A DNA stretch of 43,348 nt from Helochares maculicollis (GCA_033557835.1 JAWQRO010000313.1:1-43348); one strand, 5' to 3'; shown: positions 1 through 11,070, numbered from the stretch's first letter. Notes: generated by a model from the letters alone, not told the origin. Numbers and translations: made by a program.

Positions 1-395
1 ATATGCACAATCATTTAAAAAAAACTATATTTATATATTATTTTTATGCTATAATTTACTATCTTATAGGGAAAGAATTCTCTGAGTATCTGTATATAAA
101 TACAATATAATATTGGGATATGTTAGACGACCAGAAATACCTGCGAATTTCAATAATCACAAATAAATGTATTGATATTATTTACAATAATTTTATAATA
201 CTATAATAAATTAAATCAAATTAATTCAACATTAGTAGATTTTCTACTTAATCAGAGCATTGGTAGTGCTATTTTTGTAATTTTGAAAATTTTATATTAA
301 ATACACCTGAAAGGTTTATATAAAAAAGTAATATGGAACAATAGAGGATTATGATTTTTGAGTTTATTTATTTCAAAATTTATGAAGAAATGTGC
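1..395. other. AT-rich non-coding stretch
   Basis: I see no open frame, splice-bounded exon or repeat core here. The sequence is AT-rich with frequent stops in all frames. Confidence 0.6.
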
Positions 396-720
396 GAGTA
401 AAGCGAGCATATGTTGAATAAGCAACGCTTATTTGATTGTTCACGTATTCTGATTATGCAAGTAAGTGAGAAAGTAATGAAAACAAAGCGTCTTCATTTT
501 GTGTGCCGGTGGGTTATAAGCAAATATTGAATGCACCTGAGTATTTGCATTTAGTTTGTGGCGAATTGTAAAAATATTCAGCAATATGTTTGCACTAGTT
601 TTGCTTTAGGTTGCTAAATAGGAGTAAATCAAAAACCAAAAGTGCTTCGCATACTAAAGATGCACTTGGTTCACTCGCTCATCATACATTAAGGAATGAT
701 CACGCTTAAAAATTAATTAC
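396..720. repeat. Interspersed repeat family A, two fragments
   Basis: Near 400-445 the minus strand reads like the family A core, CAAATAAG followed by GCTTATTC and a CTCGC-rich tail. Near 640-715 a plus-strand copy has AAAGTGCTTCGC, a TTCACTCGCTCATC box and then TTAAGGAATGATCACGCTT. The same last box recurs at about 26908 with one mismatch. Family A fragments also lie near 16048, 21722, 23598, 27017, 27325, 34530, 34618 and 35045. I see no coding capacity or terminal repeats, so the class is unknown. Confidence 0.5.
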
Positions 721-889
721 AAAAATCATGGAATGATAGGAGATTATGATTTTATAGTTTTAAAGTATTTTCTATTGCAATCCAAATAAGTAGGCTAAAA
801 ATGCAATAGTATATAAGGTCTGAATCAACATTTCAGGATACATATATGCAATGTATCTGTGAATCCTAATAAATAAACAACATAAAGCT

Positions 890-1110
890 ATGTACTATGC
901 AAAATTGAATATTAAGTTTTGTTAATTTCCATGTTCTTTTAATTCATAACGAATATTCAATTCTTTTTCGGTACATTCGGCTATTTTTAATATAACTTTA
1001 GATAACGTGCAATACTTTGTAAGTAAAAAACATACAAATAGACTTTTAAGTAGTCTCAATGCTTGTAAAAGCCTCTTGCATAGGGCCTAATTTAAAATTG
1101 TAAAGTCATA
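890..1110 (+). repeat. Interspersed repeat family B, copy 1
   Basis: This stretch aligns by eye with 10830-11060. Both contain GAATATTCAATTCTTTTTC, then ATATAACTTTAG, GCAATACTTTGTA, a CTTGTAAAA box, TTGCAT and a TAGRCC-type box, in the same order with similar spacing. The copies are diverged by substitutions and small indels. Class is unknown. Confidence 0.55.
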
Positions 1111-1189
1111 ACTGAAGAATGGCTCCAATTTGCCAGTGAAAATTCATAACGAAAAAAATCAGATTTCAAAACTGTGTAGGTAAACAAGT

Positions 1190-1480
1190 ATTTTCAATGG
1201 TCCTACATGCCCCAAAAGGTGATACGGATCTAAGATTTTGCGCTAAGAGCCTTATGCCAAATTTTATCACTACGCCTCAAACGATCTAGTCGCTCACATG
1301 TTTACATACATATATACACACAGGCACACATATACGCATCATAGATGGCATGTCAAAATGGATGCAGCACCCCATGAGATATGCAGATCCATCAAAATCT
1401 TGAGGTGGTATTTTTTTCATGATCGTGATACAATCCCTTTACTATACTTTGTATAGTAAAACAGGAATGTAAAAATCAAT
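1190..1480 (+). repeat. Interspersed repeat family H with terminal hairpin
   Basis: Shared blocks with 22990-23215 include TACATGCC followed by RAAAGKTGATACGGAT, an AAATTTTAT block, CRTCAAAATCTYGAG, a T-run with CATRA and CAATCCC. The copy ends in a perfect hairpin: 10-bp arms at 1438-1447 and 1451-1460 around a TTT loop, then GGAATGTAAA. A CA/TA-rich microsatellite-like patch lies at 1300-1340. No protein is encoded. The hairpin near the end recalls Helitron termini, but I see no CTRR end, so the class is open. Confidence 0.55.
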
Positions 1481-1589
1481 ACTATGCAGGTAAAATCACA
1501 CTTTCGGTTGTATGAAAATATTGTCTCATCAAGAGCATCTCTGTAGGCTATCCTGACTACCTGACAACAAATCTTCTTGCTAGAGTTTA

Positions 1590-1900
1590 GGGTTTGCAAC
1601 CCATTCCCCTGAAGTGGTCAATTTAGTTGAGAAAAGCTTTACATTTGTGAAGGGTATTTCGTCGTCACTGTCAGCAGTGCAAAGCTCAGTTGCATGTAAA
1701 AGGCTAATGAACAGCATACGAATTTGTTTTAAGGAGAACCAATACATAAAAATAGATATCCAAAACATAGTTCTGTGTTTCAATTCTGGAGGTTGTGTTT
1801 TAATTCCTATGAATTTAAAAATGTACAGTAGGGAAGGGAAATGAAGAATCAAATTTGCTTCGCTGCTCACTTCGTTCATTCAGTTCTCATACAGTGGTGA
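1590..1900 (+). repeat. Degenerate family A-associated fragment
   Basis: CCATTCCCCTGAAGTGGTCAA near 1600 resembles CCATTCCCCTTAAGCGACCA near 34860 and a third version near 27080. TTTGCTTCGCTGCTCACTTC near 1855 resembles the family A core. Short open frames on both strands here show no recognisable protein. Confidence 0.35.
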
Positions 1901-2764
1901 TGTATTAAGGAATATATGCACTAAAACCCTAGTTAAAGCCATGAAAATTAAAACTCTCAGTTGTGTTTCTGCTTTATATGAACGTTTTTAGTATGTAATT
2001 ATGTAAATTCTTGTAGTACTTTTATGATATACATATTTTTGATTGAACTGTGTTGTACATGTTACCAACATTTTGAGCATAAAAGTTCTAGTAGGTTTAT
2101 ATAATTATCCAATAAAAACCTACAATGCGCTTAATGCAAACAACGTAAAATGAAAACTAATTTTAGTTAATTTGATATTTAATATTATTTTAATACAATT
2201 TGTCTACTTTGTACAAAACAGATTATTCCAAAAATGACTATTTTTCAAATTATTCTACATATTTTGAGTTATATTTATATTATTGTGAACATGAATTGTT
2301 GCACTCACATACATATCGTATTTTTTCTTGTGCTTCTGTTAGATTTTGGGGTATTTTTGCAAAATATTGATTTTTAATATAAAACTTGAAGTTGATAGTA
2401 TGTGAAGTAAGGCAAGGTGGCATGTGTATAGCTGTAACTTAAGTAATTTTGATAGTATTTACTTATCTATACATAAGAAACTTTTCGCGAGGAGGAAAGA
2501 AGGTTATGTGTATTTGGATCATATATTTGAGAGTGATATAATAATATCTAGCTCTTAAATGCTTGCTGATGTTTTATACATTTTTGATAAGGTGATTAAA
2601 AATGATAAGAACATACCTTTATGTTTAATTGGAACAGATGAGGTTTCTTGTTTACCGAGGTTTTTGGTAATTTTTGTGTGTATTTTAGTAAATTTGTCTT
2701 TTTTCCTTTTATGGATGTTGAAATCAACTAAATTAGAATTTTCGGATTAAGAATAGTGCTGTTT
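1901..2764. other. AT-rich non-coding stretch
   Basis: Nothing recognisable. A 63-residue frame at 2559-2750 has a hydrophobic middle but no family match or splice context. Confidence 0.5.
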
Positions 2765-3665
2765 GTTAATTTTTGTCCACTTCGAAGGCAATGTCATAAC
2801 TCCTCGATTGACGAAGTCCTTGTACCTATTGGTAAAAACCCTGACTAGCTCATTTTCGCAAGCCGGTTTTTTTTACCACTAAGACAATTTTCCAAATGCT
2901 TGAACAGGGGATACTCGCTTGGTGCCAGATCAGAGCAATTACGAAGGGTACAATATAACCTCTCATTCAAGCTTTTACAGCTTCTGGTACATAGTTAAAC
3001 ATACATGCGGCCTGGCGTTGTATTGATGAAACACAGCACTCTTAATATTGACTAATACTGGGTGCTTTTCTTTAATCGCTTGCTTGAATCTGGTTAGATG
3101 TTGACAGTATAGGCCCGAATTTAGTGCTTGATCCTATAAGATCAGCTCATAATGAAGGATTCCCTTCTAATACGACCAAACATACAGTACCACCTTCTTA
3201 ATCATGAATCCAGGCTTGGCTATCGGTTGTTCTTGTATGTGACTTTTGCAAAGAATTGCACGCATTAATTCTCATCAAAGATTCGTTTGTGTTAATTCAT
3301 GTGGCACCTATAAATTGAGTGTCTTCTTGACACCAGCTTTATGTAAATGGTTCCAAACGATTTTCTTCGGTTTCTTAGCTATGAAATAAATGCAGGCATG
3401 CTGGTCTGACTCAAAGATTTCCATGACTTTATCAACATTTTCGACAATACCAGAGCATAAACTGTTTGGCCGCCGACTCCGATTTTTCCTCGTATTCATA
3501 GTGGTACTGAAGAATTTATCAAATTTACTCTTTTTTCCCTTCATTTTAGAACGTTCTAATACACAATGGGATTCACTAAATATAAAACTGTTAGACTTTT
3601 TTCAAAGTGATATGTCACCTTTAAGTCTCAGAATGGAACGATAAGATGCAACGTATACATCACTA
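2765..3665 (-). mobile_element. Mariner-class (Tc1/mariner) transposase relic, family 1
   Basis: Read on the minus strand, 3308-3544 encodes VENVDKVMEIFES and VWNHLHKAG, the N-terminal helix-turn-helix region of mariner transposases. Further on come KKVVLYVWSY, VFHQYNARPHV at 3002-3034 and SDLAPSEYPLFKHLENC at about 2862-2930. These are the central and C-terminal catalytic blocks. The intact family is a cut-and-paste DDD transposase of about 350 residues that acts on terminal inverted repeats at TA sites. This copy is broken by in-frame stops and frameshifts, and the usual Asp of HQDNAR is Tyr. The stretch upstream of the start codon (3545-3660) aligns with 40560-40680, so the two copies belong to one family. 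It is non-functional. Confidence 0.85.
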
Positions 3666-4590
3666 ACGAAAAATGCTAAGAAATTTTTATTTCAATTATT
3701 ATGATGAATGATCAAAGTGAGAGAATCCTGTGGATGCAGAGTATATTTGATGTATTCCTATTTTCCTCTTACATGATCTTTTTTAAATACATCGCAATTC
3801 AGTCACTAGAGCCCTAGAACTGAATCATGGTTTCAAGATATGTAGATACTCTTTTGGTTTTCATTTTTTATTTCATGGCCTATTTAATCTATATTTTCTT
3901 TGGTGTGTTGTATGAAAACTAGTCACAACTAACAATTAATTTCTTCTTAATAAAAAATAAAAGAAAACATTCTTATTAGAATGCATCCAATGATTAATCA
4001 TTTACATTAATAAATTAATGTAAAGCGTTTGAGTTTTCGAATGATTTGGGTATAATTAGAAAGTTTCTCTACCTTTTCGTCAGATCAGAGATATTTGTGC
4101 TATAACTGTTGAAACCTAATTTATCTGAAGTTGGCGATGTAAATTTGAATTGCTGGAATACATTGGTGTAGAATTAACTTATACCGAAGTAGTATTTTTG
4201 AATTAACAGTGCTGACATTCCATGTCTCGGAATTTCATACTAAATTTCTCTTTTATTTTTGATGGGGGACTTCTACCTGGGCTTGGTGTTGAGAGTCACT
4301 TAGCAATGTTGACATAAAGAATACACACACCACTAGTAAAAACTGCTTGTGGTTGTGTTATTTTATATGTACATTTTTTTGCATATTCGCCATATCTTAA
4401 ACAACACAGTTATTTTATTAGCAGCTTTTCGCTGATTCTTGGTCTCGTTTCATATACTATTTTCACAATAAAAAACGTCATGGATGCCAATTAAGTTTAA
4501 AATTTGTATTTACAAACTTTGGCGGCTTTAAACTGTTTCGGAAGTTATAATTCGGTTGTTATATTTTAATTACTAGTATACTTGATAAAA
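3666..4590. other. AT-rich non-coding stretch with a palindrome pair
   Basis: No gene. It contains a 14-bp palindrome at 3989-4002 and, overlapping it, a perfect inverted repeat at 4001-4024 with 11-bp arms and a 2-base loop. Confidence 0.5.
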
Positions 4591-4770
4591 TTGGAAAACT
4601 ATTAAGACACTGCCAATAGTCTTACATGACCAAAAATATTTAATATGCAATAATAGCTGTATGCCAAAATTTGTGGCATATACTCATACACACGCACTCA
4701 ACACACACTTGGCATGTTAGGATTTATTAAAATGAAATGTGAAGACCCGTTAACATCTTAAGATCGCAGA
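4590..4770 (+). repeat. Degenerate family H fragment
   Basis: The order of a CTTACATGACCAAAAA block, an ATGCCAAAATTTGTGGCATA block and a CA-rich patch parallels the copy at 1190-1480. Divergence is high and the terminal hairpin is not visible. Confidence 0.3.
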
Positions 4771-5542
4771 TTTTAATGAACGTTCCCTATATTACTCTTC
4801 TTTGTATATTATTATAATATGTAAACAGTTGGTTTATGCCACTTGTCAGCTTGGAGAAGTAATAATAACAATGATAATAGTAATGAATTAAATGAACGAT
4901 AAATATACATACAGAATTTAATAACAACTTATGTGGAAATTATTGTTGAATAAAGATCTAATATTTTTTTCATTCGTTATTGCATTATTAGTAGGCTTAG
5001 TAAGTAGTTTCCAGATTGTTTACATTTGCAAGAGGGTGGAGTAGCAACAAGTCCATTCTCATACATTTGATCTTGTGCTGTTATTTTAAAGCTGATGAGG
5101 CGCTTAGAGTGTTTGTTAAAATTCAAAGTTTAATGAACAACTTAGAAGCCAGAAAGGTTCCTAGATGTTCATTACGACTAATTCAAATGCAAATTCAAAG
5201 CCGTTTTAGTCTCTCAATCTTAAGTATAGCTTAAAAACATAATACATTAATTTTAACTGTCCATAGCAACATAGTTTTATGAACTAAAAACCGAAAACAA
5301 ATATAGCCCATGTAACCTTAGCCCCCACTTATTCATTAATAACACTTCAACTGACACAGAATAGAACTTTCAATTAATAGTAGATGCAAGAACATTTGAT
5401 TGTTGAAATTGTTGAATTATATTATTTCTTTTCAGTCAACAGAAATAAATAAGTGGTTTCCTGATTCTATTACCAATAAACCCTCACAAGCCCTATTATA
5501 GTGTTCAGAGAAATAGTTTTAAATGAATCACTTCTGTTTTAG
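4771..5542. other. Non-coding stretch, probably jagunal intron
   Basis: I looked here for the penultimate jagunal exon and did not find it. No frame matches the N-terminal half of the protein, and I see no other gene. By position this is intron sequence ending in the acceptor TTCTGTTTTAG. Confidence 0.4.
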
Positions 5543-5896
5543 CCGCTATGGTGGGAATACATATGGTGTATAAGTCTCCTCTTTTCCTTCTTAGGCTTGT
5601 CAGCAGCCAGAAAAAACTATGTAAAACCCATGAAGCACTATATGATGGGAATTGTGCTCTTCGGATTCTTGCCTCTCTTCTATGCCATCATTTACTATTT
5701 CGGGGACGTATGGACGTATTTAACAAGTGAGGACGAAGAAGACTTAGCTGAAGTACAAATGTGGCAGGATATGCCGTATGGGCTCTTGTGGTATGGGTTC
5801 ATAATAATCTCTATTCAAGTACATTCTTTTTCCATGTTTTTTGCATGGAAACTCATTTCTGCCTGGAAGCAGAGAGGGTACAAGAAAAACGAGTGA
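5543..5896 (+). CDS. jagn: Protein jagunal homologue, terminal coding exon (partial gene)
   Basis: Jagunal is an endoplasmic reticulum membrane protein needed for ER organisation and secretory or membrane traffic in insect oocytes; the vertebrate relative is JAGN1. This exon follows a CTTCTGTTTTAG acceptor and encodes the C-terminal 117 residues, opening with PLWWEYIWCISLLFSFLG and then LSAARKNYVKPMKHYMMG. I see three hydrophobic segments (about residues 7-22, 33-53 and 83-106). Between them is an acidic loop, SEDEEDLAEVQMW, preceded by YYFGDVWTYLT, and then PYGLLWYG and QVHSF. The protein ends in KKNE, a KKXX dilysine signal that suits ER retention. Family members are near 200 residues, so about 80 N-terminal residues lie in upstream exons not found in this window. 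There is no internal stop or frameshift. The family assignment rests on recognised sequence; the intron phase is inferred. Confidence 0.87.
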   Translation, partial: PLWWEYIWCISLLFSFLGLSAARKNYVKPMKHYMMGIVLFGFLPLFYAIIYYFGDVWTYLTSEDEEDLAEVQMWQDMPYGLLWYGFIIISIQVHSFSMFFAWKLISAWKQRGYKKNE

Positions 5897-6100
5897 TTTG
5901 CGTGGTCACTAAAATCCGTTCAAAGTCGTTTGATGTTTTTTTGTTGTTATTCATTCAAATTGTTTAAGTTTTATTTTTGAACTTTGATGGTCGTTGTGTC
6001 ACATGAAATTTTTATGAATTTTAAAAATGTAAGTTACTCTATTGAATGTAAATTATTTGAGTGTGTCAAAATAAAAATAAAAATGATACTAAATGTAAAT
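5897..6100 (+). other. jagn: jagunal 3' UTR with polyadenylation signals
   Basis: The TGA at 5894-5896 is followed by AT-rich sequence with two close AATAAA hexamers at 6070-6075 and 6076-6081. The transcript should end about 10-30 bases after them. The cleavage site itself is not determined. Confidence 0.6.
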
Positions 6101-6824
6101 ACTGAAACTTCAGAGTATTAAAAAAGACAGATGTTTTTGTGCTCTCATTTATAAATGTATTTATTTATTGATAAATGTAAATACCCATGTTTTGCACAAA
6201 CTAAGAAGATTTATATGTTGGCATAATGAACAAAATTTGTCTATCTACTAATTTTTATTAGTGGAACTAAAGGAAAATTCTTGAATGTACTTAGAATGTT
6301 CTATTTTTTCTCTCGTTTACACAAATCTGATTTTTCTTTAGCTCTGGTATTAAAAATTAGGATTTTGAATATGAATAAAAATATATCCTAAGTGTTAAAA
6401 GAGTTGTTTCATTTTCCTTCCTGTAAGATGTCTCTTCAATTCCATGTATATATGCAAAACCTTTGCCGTTTGCATCACGGTGTGCTGATTATTTGCGAAC
6501 TTACAAAATATATTTTCCATTACTTCTACGTCTAACTAAAGCTGCCTCTTTTTGGCTTTAGGGAGTATCAGTTGATAGCTATCCAAATTTCCTGACAATT
6601 CGATCATTAGTTCACAATTTATAATAGTTTTAGTGACGCTTTTGCGATATGGAAATCGACTGATTCAAAACAATATCATGTGTTGATTTATCCAGCTTTT
6701 TGATGAGGGGAAAAAGAACTTTCAAGGTGGTTTAAGTGAAGTCGCAGGAGATAGCTGATAACAAAGATATCAAAGCAATGTATTGGTTAGACTTTGTTAT
6801 AGTATTTGTGCATGAGAGAGCTCT
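6101..6824. other. Non-coding stretch
   Basis: No gene seen. The 62-residue minus frame at 6732-6920 overlaps the start of the next mariner relic on the opposite strand and is a shadow. Confidence 0.45.
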
Positions 6825-7415
6825 TTTGACAATGAATGCCTCGTTTGCTAACAGTGGACCAAAAACAACAATGTGTTGATGTTTCCAAATTATGTTATAA
6901 ACGAAACTTGAATCTATCACTACACTATAGACTTAAATTGGCAGCCAGTGGAGTGTACATCAGAACCTTGCCTAAAATAGCCAAAAAGTAAGTCAGCTGG
7001 CAAAGTTATGACGTCCGTATTGTGGGATGCAAGTGGAATTTTGTTTGTCAACTACCTTGAAGAAAACCGTACCATAAACAGTGATCGTTATATAGCCCAA
7101 ATGAACCGTTTAAAAGAAAAACTGGTGAAACGATGGCACAAGTTGTTGGCTACCTTAGCCAAGTTGCACGAAATAAACTTGGAATTGCTTCTGCACTCAC
7201 TGTATTCACCAAATTAAACTCCCAATGACCTGTTTCCAGACTTCAAAAAATGCTCTCCCGAAAAAGATTCAGCTCAAATCAAGACTTGTTTCCCAAAACA
7301 GCAACTTATTTCGAGGACAAGAAAGGTATTGAAATTTTAGAGAAGCCTTGGATTGATTATCACTCTTGAAGTAAATTATTTTAATCAATAAAGTTTAAAT
7401 TTGCCAATAAGTTGT
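6825..7415 (+). mobile_element. Mariner transposase relic, mauritiana-like
   Basis: The plus strand encodes RLLTVDQKQQCVDVSK from about 6839. After a frameshift it encodes VLWDASGILFVNYLEENRT and YIAQMNRLKEK at 7015-7120, then LAKLHEINLELL and YSPN, then (shifted again) SSNQDLFPKTATYFEDKKG and IEILEKPWIDYHS to the stop near 7368. These match, in order, the Mos1/mauritiana-type blocks from LTVDQKQQ to the C-terminus. The segments that should carry DETW and HQDNAP are missing by deletion. The third-Asp block is frameshifted and reads PNDLF. The N-terminal DNA-binding third is also absent. It is a dead, internally deleted copy. Confidence 0.85.
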
Positions 7416-8592
7416 TATGATATGGTTATTTTGTGGATTTTTTTTAGCCGATGCTTAGTTCGAATATGATCGAAAAATAATTTATAAATCTCAGTGTCTA
7501 AACACAGAAAAAGTTTTAAATATGCAAATAGTGTTTTGTGACTTTATGCTCCTTGACACAGAAATGATAGAAACAATCCTGCTTATTTTTCAGTTTATGC
7601 TTGGAGTTGATAAGCGAATGCAATGAATGATCTGCGGAACAACTTCAACTGCTAAAACTAGGCGTTTTGGTGCAAACTAAGAAAAAATGTGGACAGTCTA
7701 TTTTGTAAAATACTTATTCAATGAATATGGCGCAAGGCTGAGCAAAACAGATATGTTGTATGTTTTTCATGTAGATATTTTGATACAAAACTAGACAAAA
7801 CATTCGCGATGCATTTTTAAAATTTTTAACCGGTGCAATCAAATTCAAAATGGCTATAAATGTCCGGCGGGAAAATTGTATCAACTTGTGTTTTGGGCGC
7901 TCAAATTTTGAAATAACTTTACAAATGTGTTTTATAAATGAAGATGTATGTAGAAATTTTGAAAAAAGCAAATAAAAGGTGTGTGAAATAAAAATGTTAT
8001 TTGAAGATCAATTTCATATTTTATAGATTTTTTTCACTTTACCACCATATGTTATTGGTTAAATAGTTGACAAAAATACAGTGTTTTTGTTGTGAGTGCT
8101 CTTAGCATCTTATCCAATGCGACTCAGCTTATTAATTCTTATGTAATTTATTTTATAGCCCTTAAAAATGTAGTCTACACTAATACATTTTTTTAGCAGT
8201 TGCGCTTCCGCATTTTCCATTAAGACATATGTTGAAGGGTAGCAATCAATAGTTTATTGGCAGATTAATTATTTTTAAATTAACATGAATATAGAAAATA
8301 AAAACTTTAAAGAAATGATCTAAGGTACATATTAAAATATCAACATCACAAATGTCCTGTTATGGGAAAACCCATATTAATTTTGTAATTTTAAATAGAA
8401 TCTCTAGTTGCATTTTTAGTTACTTTTTTTAAATTTAATTTTAAGAATCTGCAGTGAATTTCCTCCAGAATAATTTAGAACAGAACGGACACAAATGGTC
8501 AATTTTCGAAAATTCTGTCGAGCAATCTTTTGGCACAAGTTTGGTTGCCTAGAGATACAGAAAACTCGTTTGCTTTAACATTGTAATAAATT
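7416..8592. other. Non-coding stretch
   Basis: No supported gene. An 85-residue minus-strand frame at 7714-7971 has no recognisable motif and no splice context. Confidence 0.5.
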
Positions 8593-9960
8593 GTGTTGTC
8601 TAGACATTTGAATGCTCTACTCAAGTATGGAAAACTGCTAGGCACGGAGGCGTCGTGTTATAGAACTCGGTGCTTACTGAGTGCTACTAGAAAACTCTAT
8701 GAGAGAATTGTGGTTGACAGACTGGCAAAAGAATTAGAAGAGAAGTCAAGGAGCTCTTACAATCAGCATGATTTCATCAGAGGCAGGGTACCAGAATCGG
8801 CTGCACGGAGTGCTTTGGACATTACACTGAGCGTGAAAACCATCTTCGGGCCGATGTCGTGGAGCGACATCATAGATGGTCATGAGAGAAGAGGAAACTC
8901 TATGTATCTCAAAGCCGTCCAGCTTCCAGAAGAAGCATTCAACTGAGTGACGCCGAAGACTCTAGAATGAAACTGACTGCTGGGGTACCACAGTGTTCGG
9001 TTCTAGGGCCCTTACTACGAAACATGCTGTATGGTAGTGTACTGAGGATTGAAATGGAAAAAGGCGTGAATTGGGTGGCGTATACGACCGAGTTGGTCCT
9101 GAAACCGAAGGCAAAGGGCAGATGCTCGTTCATTTGTAAAATTGAAGAAGCGATCAGGAGGATCGACGTTTGGATGGCTCTCCAGAAGATGGCATGCTAA
9201 CCAGAAGGAAAACAAACACTGCGTTGTAGAGATCCGGATAAGCGCTAATGACCTCAGGATAATCCCTGCAAAATACATAAAATACATAGAGATTGTGTTT
9301 GGTAAGACTATCATGCTCGGTGTGCATGTCTGCTGAACCGAAAAAAATAGGCAGAAAATATGGTAGTCGACCTGGAAAAGCTTAAGTCGAGAATTGGAGT
9401 ACCGGAAGAGTTGAAACGGAGACTGCTGGGCGCGGTCACTAAGTCAATGATGTTATAAGGTCGGACCTTACAGACACAATCATGGCAGAAGCAGCGGAGA
9501 TTAGAGCGAGAAGACCAGTTGAGTAAGTTATCAAAGAGCGACGCTGCGGCGGAGAAGAAAGCTGACGACAGCTCTCTTGCACATCGGGGGAGCAAGATGG
9601 AGCTCGTTCGAGAATGACATGGTGTTTCCAAACCCAGAGAAATGGATCGCGAGGAGACGCGGAGAAGTCAAGTACCACCTGTGTTACGTGTTAAGTGGAT
9701 ACGGGTGCTCCCGAGAGTTCCTTCCAAAATTTGGGAAACCAAATATAGCAGTAGACTGGTACTGCAATGAAATACGCATAGCATATGGTTTTCCAGTGGT
9801 TTGAGTCAAAATTGAGGGAAGAAATGGAGCTATGGTGAGGAGACAATCCAAATTGGAGACGATAGAATCGAGACACGACACCCCAAAGAACCGCGTGATT
9901 GGCAACACAAAATGAAAAAAAAAACAACGCCTTAACACTTGAGCAGAAATAAAATCAGGG
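8593..9960 (+). mobile_element. Non-LTR retrotransposon (R1/Waldo/TRAS-like LINE) reverse transcriptase relic
   Basis: LINE reverse transcriptase blocks appear in order on the plus strand. YRTRCLLSATRKLYERIVV corresponds to the Y-R-P-I-x-L-L block. Then come NQHDFIRGR and SWSDIIDG. AGVPQCSVLGPLLRNMLYG (about 8979-9035) is the G-V-P-Q-G-S-V-L-G-P block. The C-terminal zinc-knuckle region appears as WIARRRGEVKYHLCYVLSGY from about 9642, then CSREFLPKFGKP. The catalytic F/Y-A-D-D box that should follow is AYTTEL near 9079-9096, so both essential Asp residues are lost. Stops and frameshifts split the frame several times. The endonuclease half is absent, as usual for 5'-truncated LINE copies. Base composition is more GC-rich than the flanks. 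Confidence 0.85.
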
Positions 9961-10715
9961 CTGATGCGTGGAGAAGATAGCAAGAGCAAGAGGAAAAAAG
10001 CTACATGGGAGGATAACCAACGTGCATCCTGAGGGTCCCTCAAAGAAATAAAGTTCCTCTTCGGAGAATTTTTCAACTCTTCAGGGCAAGAACCTAAGTA
10101 AAGTCCGTCCAGATAAAAAAAACTGGGAAGGGGAGGTTTCACTACAATTATGTCGAGATATGAAGACGGATCTTCGGTTGTCGCGACTAGAAAACCGGTT
10201 CAATATGGTTGCAGCATTGAGGATCATGGTCAAGAAGAGACACTCGAAAGGAGAACTGCTAACATTTCCAAAGGTAGCGACTGCTGACAGAATGCTTATG
10301 AGATGCCTCAATCTTCAACATATCAGGCTACATCCGATTTGCCAATCCTATGAATGTACTCTCGGAAACACCCATAGCTACTTAAGATTCGTCATAGGTG
10401 ATATTGGACTTCACCATGTTCCCTCACGTCCATTTCTCTGGGATTCGAATCAACATGTCCAACTTTGACGTGCTTCAACTTTCTTAACAGCTGGGTATGA
10501 GTTAAAAATGATTCTCGGGAAAGCCTTCGCTCCACGAGGTCAAGCCCTCGACCTTAAGGGAGGCTACAAAGACTGTTACGTGCCATTGAAGACTGACGGA
10601 CCTTGGCCTGTATTCCGCTTGCACACACACATACATATTTAATATAGGCGTCAGTAGGAGCAAACAAAACCAAAGAGCCCACCCCAGAAAACAAATTCCA
10701 AAATATGGCAAAGTA
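9961..10715 (+). other. GC-richer tail, possibly LINE 3' region
   Basis: This stretch keeps the composition of the LINE relic and holds a 102-residue frame at 10160-10468 that I do not recognise. It may be the 3' untranslated end of the element or unrelated DNA. No poly-A tail clearly marks an end. A short CA-rich patch sits near 10620. Confidence 0.3.
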
Positions 10716-10720
10716 TAGAA

Positions 10721-10754
10721 AAAATCTGGGATGTCTCCACTCAATATCCCCGTA
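10721..10754 (+). repeat. Family S motif, plus copy
   Basis: ATCTGGGATGTCTCCACTCA followed by ATATCCCCGTA matches the motif also seen at 14941, 15659, 21813 (plus) and 20272, 29611, 30014, 30353 (minus). It occurs directly upstream of the family B copy. Confidence 0.55.
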
Positions 10755-10829
10755 CAAATATACGAACTGCATGAAAGTACTTGTAAATCTTAATAATTGA
10801 AAGACAAAAACCTGCTACTAGGCAAACAT

Positions 10830-11070
10830 AAAAACAAAATTTTCAATTTTCATAATCTACGTATGCCTCAATGCATATATTTAACAATATAATAAGTCCA
10901 TAAGGAATATTCAATTCTTTTTCAGTGCGTATATAAAGGGGTGTCTTGTAATATAACTTTAGGTTTGAGCAATACTTTGTATTTAAAAAAAATGATATAT
11001 ATTGATCCCTTGTAAAAACTTTTTGCATTAGACCCAAATTTTAAGTATAAATCAGTAAGTAATGATAAAT
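10830..11070 (+). repeat. Interspersed repeat family B, copy 2
   Basis: Aligns with 890-1110 across the blocks named there, including GAATATTCAATTCTTTTTC and GCAATACTTTGTA. Confidence 0.55.

Noticed and set aside
1312..1345. CA-rich microsatellite patches (also near 10620 and 11955)
   Set aside because: Too short and imperfect to list as microsatellites. Those at 1312 and 11955 are internal parts of family H copies.
1438..1460. loxP-like site
   Set aside because: The resemblance to lox comes from a short TATAC-containing palindrome. Arm and spacer lengths differ from lox sites, and a repeat-family hairpin explains it.
1580..1879. 99-residue minus-strand frame and 76-residue plus-strand frame overlapping it
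   Set aside because: Both overlap repeat-derived sequence (family A-associated boxes) and have no motif.
5548..5967. Other open frames overlapping the jagunal exon
   Set aside because: They are shifted-frame shadows of the jagunal coding sequence.
8939..9314. Minus-strand frames of 64-99 residues across the LINE
   Set aside because: They are antisense shadows of the reverse transcriptase relic.
9684..10142. 152-residue minus-strand frame, the longest in the window
   Set aside because: It lies antisense to the LINE relic and its tail, where GC-richer coding-derived sequence lacks stops on the other strand. It has no recognisable motif.
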